Source of the DNA: JACMQX01 sp044225675 | GTDB lineage: Bacteria > Pseudomonadota > Gammaproteobacteria > Burkholderiales > Burkholderiaceae_C | Assembly (NCBI GenBank): GCA_044225675.1 | Contig: JBGAIH010000030.1 | Coordinates: 3,572 to 67,571, forward strand | Length of the DNA stretch: 64,000 nucleotides | Direction: 5' to 3' | In this document: one piece after another, positions 25,929 to 34,736 of the stretch | How positions within the stretch are numbered: position 1 is the first letter of the stretch | Layout of the letters: every line of letters starts with the position of its first letter | Notes under the pieces: model-generated | What the model saw: the letters and a program-made list of their open reading frames with translations, nothing else | Told to the model about the DNA's origin: nothing | Database searches by the model: none | Made by a program: the position numbers and the translations under genes

Positions 25929-26675
25929 ATGACCATTGAAACCCAGGACGACGTCGTCGCGCTTCAGCGTGTCGGCCGGATCGTGTCGCAGGTGCTGCAC
26001 GACATGCTGGACGCCGCCGAACCCGGCATGACGACGCAGGAGCTCGACGCCCTGGGCGCGCAATGGCTCGACCGGCACGGCGCTCGCTCGGCGCCCCGGC
26101 TCACTTACGGCTTTCCGGGCGCGACCTGCATCAGCATCAACGAGGAAGCCGCCCATGGCGTGCCGGGGGCACGGGTCATCCGGGCCGGTGACGTGCTCAA
26201 CGTCGACGTGTCGGCCGAGCTTGATGGCTATTTCGCCGACACCGGCGGCACGCGGGTGGTGCCGCCCGGCAATCCGCAGAAGACACGCCTGTGCCACGCC
26301 ACACGGACGGCGCTGGACGAGGCGATGAAATGCGCACGCGCCGGCCAGCCGCTCAACCGCATCGGTGCGGCCATCGAACGCACGGCCAGGACCTACGGAT
26401 TCAAGGTCATCGAGAACCTCGCGAGCCACGGCGTGGGGCGCGCCCTGCACGAGGCGCCGGAGTTCATCCCCGGCTATTTCGATCCGGCCGACAACCGCGT
26501 TCTGCAGGAGGGCATGGTGATCACCATCGAGCCCTTCCTCTCGACCAAGAGCCGCACGGTGACCGAGACCGACGACGGCTGGACGCTGGTCGGCGCGCGC
26601 GGCAACCTGTCGGCGCAGTATGAACACACGATGATCATCACGCGCGGCGCACCCATCGTCGTGACGCGGCACTGA
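25929..26675 (+). CDS. map: Type I methionine aminopeptidase
   Basis: A 248-aa enzyme that removes N-terminal Met. Metal ligands are seen in the expected order: the Asp of NVDVSAELDGYFADTGGT, His in LASHGVGRALHEAPE, and Glu in ITIEPFLSTK, then QYEHTMIIT. The N-terminus is short, without the SH3-ligand extension. Placed after a catabolic operon and not next to rpsB, this is probably a second, non-housekeeping copy. Confidence 0.9.
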   Translation: MTIETQDDVVALQRVGRIVSQVLHDMLDAAEPGMTTQELDALGAQWLDRHGARSAPRLTYGFPGATCISINEEAAHGVPGARVIRAGDVLNVDVSAELDGYFADTGGTRVVPPGNPQKTRLCHATRTALDEAMKCARAGQPLNRIGAAIERTARTYGFKVIENLASHGVGRALHEAPEFIPGYFDPADNRVLQEGMVITIEPFLSTKSRTVTETDDGWTLVGARGNLSAQYEHTMIITRGAPIVVTRH

Positions 26676-26710
26676 GCGGGATTGCTGACGCCAGGGGAGG
26701 GCGGGTGACC

Positions 26711-27250
26711 ATGAAACGAGCCGAGATCAGGGCGCGGGTCGACGAACTCATGCGCGGCGGCATGGGCAAACAGGCCATCTACGAGCAACTCAAAGGCGAG
26801 GGCGCCAGCGAGATGCAGACGGCGTTCTTCGTCGCATCGCACGCGGACCCGGAGCGCTGCGCCCGGCACCGGGGCAAGGTGCGTGCGCTGCTGGTCATCA
26901 TGGCCCTCCAGGCCCTCATGGGTTTTGCGATGGGGTGGGCGCTTGGCGCGCAGATCGGCCCGACGGCCCGCTGGGTCGCAGCCATCCTGGTCATGCTCAT
27001 TCCGCTGGCGTTTGCCTGGGGCTTCCACAAGAACCGCGCGGGCTACTACAACGCGTACATCATCCTGTCGGCCCTGCAACTGCCCAACTCGCTGGGCGGG
27101 CTGGCCACCGACCCGGTCGCCACCCTGGTGGCCATCGTCCTGAGCATCGCGGTGATCGCTTACGTGGCCTATGTGCGGGGCAAGCTGTTTCCTGATTTCA
27201 GGTTCATCGGGCCGCGGAAGGTGGATGGGCGGTATGTGTTTGCGGGGTGA
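26711..27250 (+). CDS. Conserved membrane protein of unknown function
   Basis: A 179-aa protein with a charged N-terminal helix region (about 1-58, MKRAEIRARVDELMRGG) followed by four hydrophobic segments (about 60-82, 88-108, 115-132 and 138-158). I use the ATG at 26711; a GTG two codons earlier is closer to GGGGAGG and equally possible. The N-terminal part resembles a small helical domain that follows an enzyme-like rule of Met-Gly-Lys-Gln-Ala, but no family is recognised. Confidence 0.65.
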   Translation: MKRAEIRARVDELMRGGMGKQAIYEQLKGEGASEMQTAFFVASHADPERCARHRGKVRALLVIMALQALMGFAMGWALGAQIGPTARWVAAILVMLIPLAFAWGFHKNRAGYYNAYIILSALQLPNSLGGLATDPVATLVAIVLSIAVIAYVAYVRGKLFPDFRFIGPRKVDGRYVFAG

Positions 27251-27401
27251 GATCGGGGCCAGCGTTGGCTGAGCTACTTACAGCGCGTTGGACAGGGCGG
27301 ATCGCCCCAGCGGATGTCTCGCCCTTTGTCGGGTTGCTATTCGTCCAGCCCATCCATCGAAAGGCATCTCGCCGATCGGCAATGATCATGGAGAATAATA
27401 G

Positions 27402-27896
27402 ATGCACCACTCACGACTCGCCACATCAATCGCTGCTTCGGCCTTCTCGATTTCTGCATGCGTTCCTTTGCCGAACGTGGTGCAAACGAGACCCACAATC
27501 AATGGCACGGTCAGTGAAGGAGACAAACCCGTCTCAGGCGTCGAGGTCTTCTTGGGAAAGTACCCCGGGACAAACAACCCATGTGACGAGGTCGGCGAAC
27601 GATTGAGCGTCTCTCCTGAGAATGGCAATTTCTTTATTGCGCCGAAGACTGAGTCGTACGTATTTCAGTCTCTTTTGAACCCGCCGAGTCGGACGTTGAT
27701 GACCACTGCCGTGTGCATCCGGCATCCTGTGCGTGGCATACTCATTGGAGCCATGGTGGTCACTTTTCAGGACAAACCGCATTTTGTGCGCTTGAATTGC
27801 GAACTGCAAAGGCTTCCAGCCCCCGGTTCCGCTCTTGGCTACTCTCAGATAAACAGCCCGCTGGACCAAGCGCAAGCATGTATCGCGACCAAGTGA
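27402..27896 (+). CDS. Putative lipoprotein
   Basis: A 164-aa protein with a lipoprotein signal: the hydrophobic stretch ends in lipobox ISAC with Cys20. The mature part begins with a beta-rich segment (INGTVSEGDKPVSGVEVFLG) that resembles carboxypeptidase-regulatory-like or transthyretin-like folds used in surface proteins. GGAG lies 8 bp upstream of the ATG. Base and codon use are clearly less GC-rich than the neighbours, suggesting transfer. Function unknown. Confidence 0.65.
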   Translation: MHHSRLATSIAASAFSISACVPLPNVVQTRPTINGTVSEGDKPVSGVEVFLGKYPGTNNPCDEVGERLSVSPENGNFFIAPKTESYVFQSLLNPPSRTLMTTAVCIRHPVRGILIGAMVVTFQDKPHFVRLNCELQRLPAPGSALGYSQINSPLDQAQACIATK

Positions 27897-28224
27897 TCCT
27901 GCAGAACTCATGTCGCGTGGATGCCGCATTCGGTCATTGCGGCCGCGCCGCCGATCAAAAAAGTCGGACCCGGTGCAGGTATGCCTTCGCGGTGCTGAAG
28001 CTGCAGTGAAGATGTTGAGTCCGCTCGCGGAGTTGGCCCAGAAGACGGACGGATCGTAAAACCGGTGTGCCGGATTTCATGGCCTGTCGATGCCTGAACT
28101 TTTGTACGGTATATTGACTGGATGCCCAGGCTACGAGCGACCTTCAGGACGATGCAGTGACCGGAGTATCCCGCCACGTTCGTTTTGTCCCGCAGGGTCT
28201 GCGGGATGCATTGCGTTAGGCGTC
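27897..28224. other. Intergenic region without a supported gene
   Basis: These 328 bp lie between the lipoprotein and the acetyltransferase. No reading frame has gene-like features. A perfect 8-bp hairpin, TCCCGCAG-GGT-CTGCGGGA, lies at about 28187-28205, and GTTAGGC (28215-28221) lies 3 bp before the next ATG, which resembles the right end of an integron attC site. No complete attC partner was found. Confidence 0.5.
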
Positions 28225-28731
28225 ATGATCATCCGCCCTGCAAAGGATGACGATTCATCGCAGATCCTGCGTCTGAACGAAGAGTCCGTCCGGTTCCTGA
28301 GTCCTCTGACGGCCGAGCGACTTGCACTCATTCAGATGCAGGCCGCGTATGTCCGAGTCGTTGAGACTTCTGGAACCGTAGTGGCATTCCTGCTGGCGTT
28401 TCGCGAGGGATCGGCCTACGACAGCCCCAACTACAGCTGGTTTGCAACCCGGTTCCCCAGGTTCCTCTACATCGATCGCGTGGTGGTTTCGTCGGCCATG
28501 CAAGGCCACGGCACGGGGAGGCTCTTGTATGAAGACTTCTTTGAGTTCGCCCGAGCCAGCGGAATCAGTCTCGTCACTTGCGAAATCGACCTCGACCCGC
28601 CAAACCCCACGTCCCAAAGTTTCCATCAGCGCTATGGGTTCGCTCAGGTGGGCACACAAACCTACGGGCACGCTCAGAAGCTCGTATCTTTGCAGGCCGT
28701 TGATCTCGCGACTGCGAGTGATGCCTGGTAG
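28225..28731 (+). CDS. GNAT family N-acetyltransferase
   Basis: A 168-aa acetyltransferase starting MIIRPAKDDDSSQIL. The acetyl-CoA-binding motif A is VVVSSAMQGHGTGRLLYEDF (about 93-112), and the C-terminal YGFAQVGTQTY is typical. The substrate is unknown. I reject the longer frame starting at 28090, whose extra residues are not GNAT-like. Composition is lower in GC than the surroundings, and the start is cassette-like, so it may be acquired. Confidence 0.85.
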   Translation: MIIRPAKDDDSSQILRLNEESVRFLSPLTAERLALIQMQAAYVRVVETSGTVVAFLLAFREGSAYDSPNYSWFATRFPRFLYIDRVVVSSAMQGHGTGRLLYEDFFEFARASGISLVTCEIDLDPPNPTSQSFHQRYGFAQVGTQTYGHAQKLVSLQAVDLATASDAW

Positions 28732-28828
28732 CTCCATCAAGCGAAGGCCCAACGGCGTGCCACTTGGCCCGCAAGGCGCATAGGCCAGAATACGGGCTGA
28801 ATCCCCAAGCTGCATGCCGGAGCCCTCC

Positions 28829-29296
28829 ATGCCCTCCACCAGGAAGATCCAGTTCACCGTCACGATCAACGCCCCGGTGCCAACCGTATGGCGCCTCATG
28901 CTCAGCCCGGAAAGCTACATGCGATGGGCCTCCGCCTTTGCGGAGGGCACGTACTTTGAAGGGTCCTGGGAGCAGGGCGCGAAGATCCGGTTTCTTTCGC
29001 CACCTGATGGCGATGGCATGGTCTCGGAGATCGCGCAGAACCGCAAGAACGAGTTCATCTCGATCCGGCACCTGGGCATGGTCGCCAACGGGGTGGAGGA
29101 CACGACGAGCGAAGCGGTTCGCGCCTGGGCACCGGCCTACGAGAACTACACCTTCATCGGCGTTCCCGAGGGCACGAAGCTCGTGATCGACATGGACGTC
29201 GCCAGCGAGTGGGAAGCCTACATGAACGAAGCCTGGCCCAAGGCGCTCGCGCAGCTCAAGCAAATGTGCGAGGCCGAAGCCGCGGGTGCGGCCTGA
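28829..29296 (+). CDS. SRPBCC (START/AHSA1-like) domain protein
   Basis: A 155-aa single-domain protein. FTVTINAPVPTVWRLMLSPE is the usual N-terminal strand-helix of polyketide cyclase/AHSA1-like folds, and MNEAWPKALAQLKQMCE is the C-terminal lid helix. It probably binds a hydrophobic ligand. The ATG at 28829 has GGAG 7 bp upstream; an ATG 15 bp earlier lacks one. GC content returns to the genomic norm here. Confidence 0.8.
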   Translation: MPSTRKIQFTVTINAPVPTVWRLMLSPESYMRWASAFAEGTYFEGSWEQGAKIRFLSPPDGDGMVSEIAQNRKNEFISIRHLGMVANGVEDTTSEAVRAWAPAYENYTFIGVPEGTKLVIDMDVASEWEAYMNEAWPKALAQLKQMCEAEAAGAA

Positions 29297-29340
29297 CATG
29301 ACCGAGATGGCAGGACGAACGCCGCCACCGCCCACACCGC

Positions 29341-29802
29341 ATGAAATACGTGCTTCTCATCGTGACTCACGCCGTGGCCCTGATGGCCGGATTCGGCCTG
29401 GGCATTTACGTGCTGCCGATCCTCACGGCCCCTCAGGCCCCGTCGGTTGAAGACGTTCGCGCGGGCGGCGGAAAGTACCAAGGGCAGTTCCGTCGCGACC
29501 TGAAGGACAGCGACCCGCTGCATTGGGGGGAGGGGACCGTCATGGTCGGCACGACGCGGATCGCCCTCCTGGGCGAGATTGCGCCGGGACCGGACTACAA
29601 GCTCTACCTGTCGCCCGAGTTCGTGGAGACCGAAGACGACTTCAAGCGCCTCAAACCGCGCATGGTCCGCGTCGGGGATGTGAAGACGTTCAGGAACTTT
29701 GTGGTCGACGTGCCGGCCACGGTGGACATCGAGCGCTACACCACGGTCATCGTCTGGTGCGAAACCTTCCGCGAGTTCATCACGGCGGCGAAGTACCGCT
29801 AG
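29341..29802 (+). CDS. DM13 domain protein
   Basis: A 153-aa protein with one N-terminal membrane helix (about 4-28), then an extracytoplasmic DM13 domain (about 45-150). The domain ends in VIVWCETFREFITAAKY, including the single conserved Cys proposed to be redox-active in this family. Its function in bacteria is unknown; electron transfer or cell-surface roles have been proposed. A strong terminator follows at 29851. Confidence 0.82.
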   Translation: MKYVLLIVTHAVALMAGFGLGIYVLPILTAPQAPSVEDVRAGGGKYQGQFRRDLKDSDPLHWGEGTVMVGTTRIALLGEIAPGPDYKLYLSPEFVETEDDFKRLKPRMVRVGDVKTFRNFVVDVPATVDIERYTTVIVWCETFREFITAAKYR

Positions 29803-29850
29803 CTTCCGAGCCGGATTGCCCGCGCGGAGAACGGAGCGAAGGCAACGAAA

Positions 29851-29874
29851 ACGGGCCCCGAAGGGCCCGTTTTT
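29851..29874. terminator. Bidirectional intrinsic terminator
   Basis: ACGGGCCC (29851-29858), loop CGAA, GGGCCCGT (29863-29870), then TTTT on the plus strand and, read on the minus strand, TTTT as well. It serves the DM13 gene and the convergent tRNA-Ser gene. Confidence 0.88.
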
Positions 29875-29886
29875 CTCGTGTGGTCT

Positions 29887-29977
29887 TGGCGGAGCAGGCG
29901 GGATTCGAACCCGCGGAGGGCTATTAACCCTCACACGCTTTCCAGGCGTGCGACTTAAACCACTCATCCACCGCTCC
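29887..29977 (-). tRNA. tRNA-Ser (anticodon GGA)
   Basis: A 91-nt class II tRNA including encoded CCA. Acceptor GGAGCGG pairs with CTGCTCC, the anticodon stem CACGC/GCGTG encloses the loop CTGGAAA with anticodon GGA (29943-29941), and the T arm reads GGGTTCGAATCCC. The extra arm is long, as expected for tRNA-Ser. It decodes UCC and UCU. No second copy of its 3' end, which would mark an island, was found in the window. Confidence 0.97.
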
Positions 29978-30049
29978 GAAGCCCGCTATTGTAGCCTGAG
30001 AATCGCAGGCTTTCGGCTCGCTGCGGCTGCTCAGGCCCGATGGGGCAGC

Positions 30050-30967
30050 TCAGGGCCGGTTCTGCGCCTGGACCATCTTCATGGCCGAGGAGATGAGGGC
30101 GGAAACCTCCGTCATGTTGCTGGGCACGATGAGGGTGGTGGTGGCGTCGGAGGCGACCTTGCCATAGGCATCGACCGCGCGTTCGGCGACCTTGAGTTGC
30201 ACGGCTTCGCTGCCGCCGGGCTGGCGGATCGCAGCCGCGATGCGCTCGATGGCCTGCGCCGTGGCGTCGGCCACGGCCGTGATGGCGGCCGCCTCGCCCA
30301 GGGCGCTGTTGATGGCGGCCTGCTTTTCGCCCTCGGAGCGGGCGATGAAGGCCTCGCGCTCGCCCGTGGCGATGTTGATCTGCTCCTGGCGACGGCCTTC
30401 GGAAGCGGCGATCAGCGCGCGCTTCTCGCGTTCGGCCGTGATCTGCGCCTGCATGGCGTGCAGGATTTCCTTGGGCGGCGTCAGGTCCTTGATCTCGTAG
30501 CGCAGCACCTTGACGCCCCAGTTGAGCGCCGCTTCGTCAATCGCCTGGACCACCTGGGCGTTGATGATGTCGCGCTCTTCGAAGGTCTTGTCCAATTCGA
30601 GCTTGCCGATCACGCTGCGCAGCGAGGTCTGCGCCAGTTGCGTGACCGCGACGATGTAGTTGGACGAGCCGTAGCTGGCGCGCATGGGGTCGGTCACCTG
30701 GAAGTAGAGGATGCCGTCGACCTGCAACTGCGTGTTGTCGCGCGTGATGCAGACCTGGCTGGGCACGTCCAGCGGGATTTCCTTCAGGCTGTGCTTGTAG
30801 GCGACCCGGTCGATGAAGGGGACCAGGAGCTTGAGGCCCGGGGTCAGCGTGGCGTGGTATTTGCCCAGACGCTCGACGACCCAGGCGTGCTGCTGCGGCA
30901 CGATCTTGAATGAGCGGATGACGAAGATGATGACAACGATGACAAGGACCGTGACGACGTATTCCAT
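30050..30967 (-). CDS. qmcA: SPFH/band-7 membrane protein QmcA (stomatin-like)
   Basis: A 305-aa protein with an N-terminal membrane helix (about 3-20) followed by the SPFH domain (VPQQHAWVVERLGKYHATL, about 24-190) and an Ala/Glu-rich coiled-coil region (about 190-265). Family members form large membrane microdomain assemblies and modulate proteases. The start at 30967 is the Met right before the helix. It is 17 bp downstream of the nfeD-type gene, a classic pair. Confidence 0.92.
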   Translation of the reverse strand: MEYVVTVLVIVVIIFVIRSFKIVPQQHAWVVERLGKYHATLTPGLKLLVPFIDRVAYKHSLKEIPLDVPSQVCITRDNTQLQVDGILYFQVTDPMRASYGSSNYIVAVTQLAQTSLRSVIGKLELDKTFEERDIINAQVVQAIDEAALNWGVKVLRYEIKDLTPPKEILHAMQAQITAEREKRALIAASEGRRQEQINIATGEREAFIARSEGEKQAAINSALGEAAAITAVADATAQAIERIAAAIRQPGGSEAVQLKVAERAVDAYGKVASDATTTLIVPSNMTEVSALISSAMKMVQAQNRP

Positions 30968-30984
30968 GGATGAAGCCTTTCTGT

Positions 30985-31407
30985 TCAGATTTTTTCGACA
31001 ATCAGCCGGTTGCCCGACACCTCGCGCACGCGGTGCGCGCCGGGAAGATGCGCTCCGTCGCTCGCCACTACCGTCCAGCTGGCGCCACGGTAGCGCACCG
31101 TCGCCGTGCCATCGGCCTTCCACGAATCGACCTGGACCGTCTCGCCGATGTCGAGGTTGACGTCGCGGTTCGCGGTCGCAGGCAGATCGGCAGGCCGGCG
31201 CGAGCGCAGGACGTGCCAGCCGCCCACCGTGCCGGCACTGACCGCTGCCGCCACGAGCATCTGCATGACCATGCCAAATCCGAGATGGGCTGCGATGGCC
31301 CCGGCGGCCAGGCCGATGGCGAGCATCAGCAGGTAGAACGTTCCGGTGACCAGTTCCACCGCCACGGCCACCCCGGCCAGCACCCACCAGATTGTTGATT
31401 CAGCCAT
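30985..31407 (-). CDS. NfeD-family membrane protein
   Basis: A 140-aa short NfeD. There are three hydrophobic segments (about 5-22, 24-45 and 47-65), then a small OB-fold domain (about 80-138, ETVQVDSWKADGTATVRYRG). Short NfeD proteins act with SPFH partners in membrane quality control. AGGAGGTG lies 3 bp from the ATG, a very strong ribosome-binding site. The frame is open far upstream on this strand across the decarboxylase gene, but that is a shadow of GC-rich coding sequence. Confidence 0.9.
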   Translation of the reverse strand: MAESTIWWVLAGVAVAVELVTGTFYLLMLAIGLAAGAIAAHLGFGMVMQMLVAAAVSAGTVGGWHVLRSRRPADLPATANRDVNLDIGETVQVDSWKADGTATVRYRGASWTVVASDGAHLPGAHRVREVSGNRLIVEKI

Positions 31408-31539
31408 CGGCACCTCCTGTTGTTGTGTGTAGCGCACATTTTGGGTCAAAACCGCAACCACACCGAAAAAGGACTTGGGTAATTCCTTACACTTCGCGCC
31501 TGTTTCGCATTTTTCGCCGTCGCCGGCGGAGGTCCTCTC

Positions 31540-33825
31540 ATGAAATTCCGCTTCCCCATCGTCATCATCGACGAGGACTTCCGCTCCGAGAACACCTCGG
31601 GCCTGGGCATCCGGGCGCTGGCCCAGGCGATCGAGGCCGAGGGCTTCGAGATCCTGGGCGTGACGAGCTACGGCGACCTGTCGCAGTTCGCGCAGCAGCA
31701 AAGCCGCGCCAGCGCGTTCATCCTGTCGATCGACGATGAGGAATTCAGCATCGCGAGCGCATCCAACGGCGACCCGGCCGACCTGGATCCGGCGGTGCTC
31801 AATCTGCGCAGCTTCATCGAGGAAGTGCGCCGCAAGAACCTGGACGTGCCGATCTACGTCTATGGCGAGACCAAGACCTCGCGCCACATCCCCAACGACA
31901 TCCTGCGCGAGCTGCACGGCTTCATCCACATGTTCGAGGACACACCGGAGTTCGTGGCGCGCCACATCATCCGCGAGGCCAAGAGCTACCTCGAAGGCAT
32001 CCAGCCGCCGTTCTTCCGCGAGCTGGTCGACTACGCGCAGGACGGCTCGTACAGCTGGCACTGCCCGGGCCACTCGGGCGGTGTGGCCTTTCTCAAGACC
32101 CCGATCGGCCAGATGTTCCACCAGTTCTTCGGCGAGAACATGCTGCGCGCCGACGTCTGCAACGCGGTGGAGGAACTGGGCCAGCTGCTCGACCACACGG
32201 GTCCGGTGGCCGAGAGCGAGAAGAACGCCGCGCGCATTTTCAATGCCGACCATTGCTTCTTCGTGACCAACGGCACGAGCACGTCCAACAAGATGGTGTG
32301 GCACCACACGGTGGCCCCGGGCGACGTGGTGGTGGTGGACCGCAACTGCCACAAGTCGATCCTGCACGCGATCATCATGACCGGGGCGATTCCGGTGTTC
32401 ATGAAGCCCACGCGCAACCACTTCGGCATCATCGGCCCGATCCCGCAGAGCGAGTTCGAGCCGGCGGCGATCAAGGAGAAGATCCGCGCCAATCCGCTGC
32501 TCAAGCACGTGGATGCCGACAAGGTCAAGCCGCGCGTCATGACGCTGACACAGTCCACCTATGACGGCGTGATCTACAACACCGAGACGATCAAGAACAT
32601 GCTCGACGGCTACGTCGACACGCTGCACTTCGACGAGGCCTGGCTGCCGCACGCGGCCTTCCACAAGTTCTACGGCCCGTACCACGCGATGGGCAAGAAC
32701 CGCACCCGGCCGCGCGAGTCGCTGACCTTTGCCACGCAGTCGACCCACAAGCTGCTGGCCGGCATCAGCCAGGCCAGCCACGTGCTGGTGCAGGACTCGC
32801 AGAACCGCAAGCTCGACCGGCACCTGTTCAACGAGGCCTACCTCATGCACACGTCCACCTCGCCGCAGTACGCGATCATCGCGAGCTGCGACGTGGCGGC
32901 AGCCATGATGGAGCCGCCCGGCGGCACCGCGCTGGTCGAAGAAAGCATCATGGAGGCGCTGGACTTCCGCCGCGCCATGCGCAAGGTGGACGCCGAGTAC
33001 GGCAAGGACTGGTGGTTCAAGGTCTGGGGCCCGGACAAGCTGGTGGCCGAAGGCATCGGCCGCGCCGACGACTGGATCATCAAGGGCGAGGCGCGCGCCG
33101 CCAAATGGCACGGCTTCGGCAACCTTGCCGAAGGCTTCAACATGCTGGACCCGATCAAGTCCACCATCGTCACGCCCGGCCTGGACCTCAACGGCAAGTT
33201 CGCCAAGACCGGCATTCCGGCGAGCATCGTGACCAAGTTCCTGGCGGAACACGGCGTGATCGTCGAAAAGACCGGCCTGTACAGCTTCTTCATCATGTTC
33301 ACCATCGGCATCACGAAGGGCCGCTGGAACACGCTGCTGACGGCGCTGCAGCAGTTCAAGGACGACTACGACCGCAACCAGCCGATGTGGCGGGTGCTGC
33401 CCGAGTTCTGCAAGGCCCACCCGCGCTACGAACGCATGGGCCTGCGCGACCTGTGCCAGCACGTGCATGAGATGTACGCCCGCTACGACATCGCGCGCCT
33501 GACGACCGAGATGTACCTGAGCGACCTGACGCCGGCGATGAAGCCGAGCGACGCCTACGCCTACATCGCCCACCGCAAGACCGAACGCGTCGAGATCGAC
33601 CACCTGGAGGGCCGCGTGACGGTCGGTCTGGTGACGCCGTATCCGCCGGGCATTCCGCTGCTGATCCCGGGCGAGGTCTTCAACCGCAAGATCGTGGACT
33701 ACCTGAAGTTCTCGCGCGAGTTCAATGCGCAATGCCCGGGCTTCGAGACCGACATCCACGGCCTCGTCGAGGAGCAGGACGAGAACGGCAAGCTGCGCTA
33801 TTACGCCGACTGCGTCGCGCGCTGA
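31540..33825 (+). CDS. Arginine/lysine/ornithine decarboxylase (PLP, group III)
   Basis: A 761-aa fold-type I decarboxylase of the AdiA/LdcC/SpeC group. The N-terminal wing is a receiver-like domain (about 1-130). The PLP domain has WHCPGHSGG, FFVTNGTSTSNK, FDEAWLPHAAF and the Schiff-base Lys404 (TQSTHKLLAG). The C-terminal domain starts near residue 570. The product is agmatine, cadaverine or putrescine; arginine is likely but cannot be fixed from motifs. It could serve acid resistance or polyamine synthesis. An antiporter gene is not adjacent. Confidence 0.9.
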   Translation: MKFRFPIVIIDEDFRSENTSGLGIRALAQAIEAEGFEILGVTSYGDLSQFAQQQSRASAFILSIDDEEFSIASASNGDPADLDPAVLNLRSFIEEVRRKNLDVPIYVYGETKTSRHIPNDILRELHGFIHMFEDTPEFVARHIIREAKSYLEGIQPPFFRELVDYAQDGSYSWHCPGHSGGVAFLKTPIGQMFHQFFGENMLRADVCNAVEELGQLLDHTGPVAESEKNAARIFNADHCFFVTNGTSTSNKMVWHHTVAPGDVVVVDRNCHKSILHAIIMTGAIPVFMKPTRNHFGIIGPIPQSEFEPAAIKEKIRANPLLKHVDADKVKPRVMTLTQSTYDGVIYNTETIKNMLDGYVDTLHFDEAWLPHAAFHKFYGPYHAMGKNRTRPRESLTFATQSTHKLLAGISQASHVLVQDSQNRKLDRHLFNEAYLMHTSTSPQYAIIASCDVAAAMMEPPGGTALVEESIMEALDFRRAMRKVDAEYGKDWWFKVWGPDKLVAEGIGRADDWIIKGEARAAKWHGFGNLAEGFNMLDPIKSTIVTPGLDLNGKFAKTGIPASIVTKFLAEHGVIVEKTGLYSFFIMFTIGITKGRWNTLLTALQQFKDDYDRNQPMWRVLPEFCKAHPRYERMGLRDLCQHVHEMYARYDIARLTTEMYLSDLTPAMKPSDAYAYIAHRKTERVEIDHLEGRVTVGLVTPYPPGIPLLIPGEVFNRKIVDYLKFSREFNAQCPGFETDIHGLVEEQDENGKLRYYADCVAR

Positions 33826-33830
33826 CGCGG

Positions 33831-33907
33831 CATTGGGGCGCCATTGGGGCGCCATTGGGGCGCCATTGGGGCGCCATTGGGGCGCCATTGGGGCGCCATT
33901 GGGGTGG
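33831..33907. repeat. 11-bp tandem repeat, seven units
   Basis: Six exact copies of CATTGGGGCGC (33831-33896) and a seventh that ends TGG instead of CGC (33897-33907). It begins 5 bp after the decarboxylase stop. Each unit spans one helical turn and contains the GGCGCC palindrome across the junction. It lies in the 275-bp gap before the fasciclin gene. A copy-number-variable tract is likely. Confidence 0.92.
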
Positions 33908-34100
33908 CCGGGGGCGGCCTCGGAGCCGCGTGCCGGCCCGGCGTGGCCTCGCGTGGCAGCCTCACGCAGGCCGCGTGAGAACGGATTCAATCACCGGCCC
34001 AGCAGGGGGCCTTTGCACGGCCCTGCATCCGGCGGCGGGACGGGGCCGTACTTGGAAGGTCGCAGCCATTTTGCTCGATCAACTTCCAAGGAGCCAACTC

Positions 34101-34652
34101 ATGACCCGTCTCAACATCCGTCGCGCCGCCATCGGTGCCGCCATCGCGTTCTCGGCCGCCACGTCCTTCGCCCAGGTGATGGTGGGCGGCGCGCCCATGT
34201 TCGCCAACAAGGACATCGTCGACAACGCCGTCAATTCGAAGGACCACACGACGCTGGTGGCCGCCGTCAAGGCCGCGGGTCTGGTGGACACGCTCAAGGG
34301 CACCGGCCCGTTCACCGTGTTCGCGCCGACCAATGCCGCCTTTGCCGCGCTGCCGGCCGGCACCGTGGATACGCTGCTCAAGCCCGAGAACAAGGGCACG
34401 CTGACCACCGTGCTGACCTACCACGTGGTGCCGGGCAAGTGGGATGCCGCCGCCATCAGCAAGATGATTGCCGACGGCAAGGGCATGGCCTCGATCAAGA
34501 CCGTGTCGGGCGGCACGCTGGTGGCCAAGTCCTCGGGTGGCAAGGTCACCGTGACGGATGAAAAGGGCGGCGTTGCCACCGTGACGATCGCCGACGTCTA
34601 CCAGTCCAATGGCGTGATCCACGTCATTGACAAGGTGCTGCTGCCCAAGTGA
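34101..34652 (+). CDS. Fasciclin (FAS1) domain secreted protein
   Basis: A 183-aa protein: signal peptide at about 1-24 (cleavage near SFAQ) and one FAS1 domain (about 38-182). Typical motifs are GPFTVFAPTNAAFAALP and the terminal NGVIHVIDKVLLP. Bacterial single-FAS1 proteins are secreted or surface proteins thought to act in adhesion. AAGGAG precedes the ATG. A terminator follows at once, so it is probably monocistronic. Confidence 0.92.
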   Translation: MTRLNIRRAAIGAAIAFSAATSFAQVMVGGAPMFANKDIVDNAVNSKDHTTLVAAVKAAGLVDTLKGTGPFTVFAPTNAAFAALPAGTVDTLLKPENKGTLTTVLTYHVVPGKWDAAAISKMIADGKGMASIKTVSGGTLVAKSSGGKVTVTDEKGGVATVTIADVYQSNGVIHVIDKVLLPK

Positions 34653-34671
34653 TGGCGCACGCGCCTAACTG

Positions 34672-34701
34672 AAAAAAAAGAGCCGGCAAGTCCGGCTCTT
34701 T
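34672..34701. terminator. Bidirectional intrinsic terminator
   Basis: AAAGAGCCGG (34677-34686), loop CAAGT, CCGGCTCTTT (34692-34701). Eight A precede the stem, giving a strong T-run for the minus-strand fabI gene; on the plus strand the run is TTT. It separates the convergent fasciclin and fabI genes. Confidence 0.85.
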
Positions 34702-34736
34702 CGGGCCCTGCGTGGAGGGCGTGCCTGCTGCGAGGC

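Noticed and set aside
29887..29977. tRNA-Ser as attachment site of the nearby low-GC patch
   Set aside because: No copy of the tRNA 3' end was found around 27250-28800 and no integrase is present.
33831..33907. 11-bp repeats considered as a CRISPR array
   Set aside because: Units are directly adjacent with no spacers, are too short, and no cas genes lie nearby.
31408..33990. Upstream extension of the NfeD frame over the decarboxylase gene (1001 codons in total)
   Set aside because: Only the last 140 residues are NfeD-like, and a strong ribosome-binding site marks the start at 31407. The remainder is a shadow of the decarboxylase.
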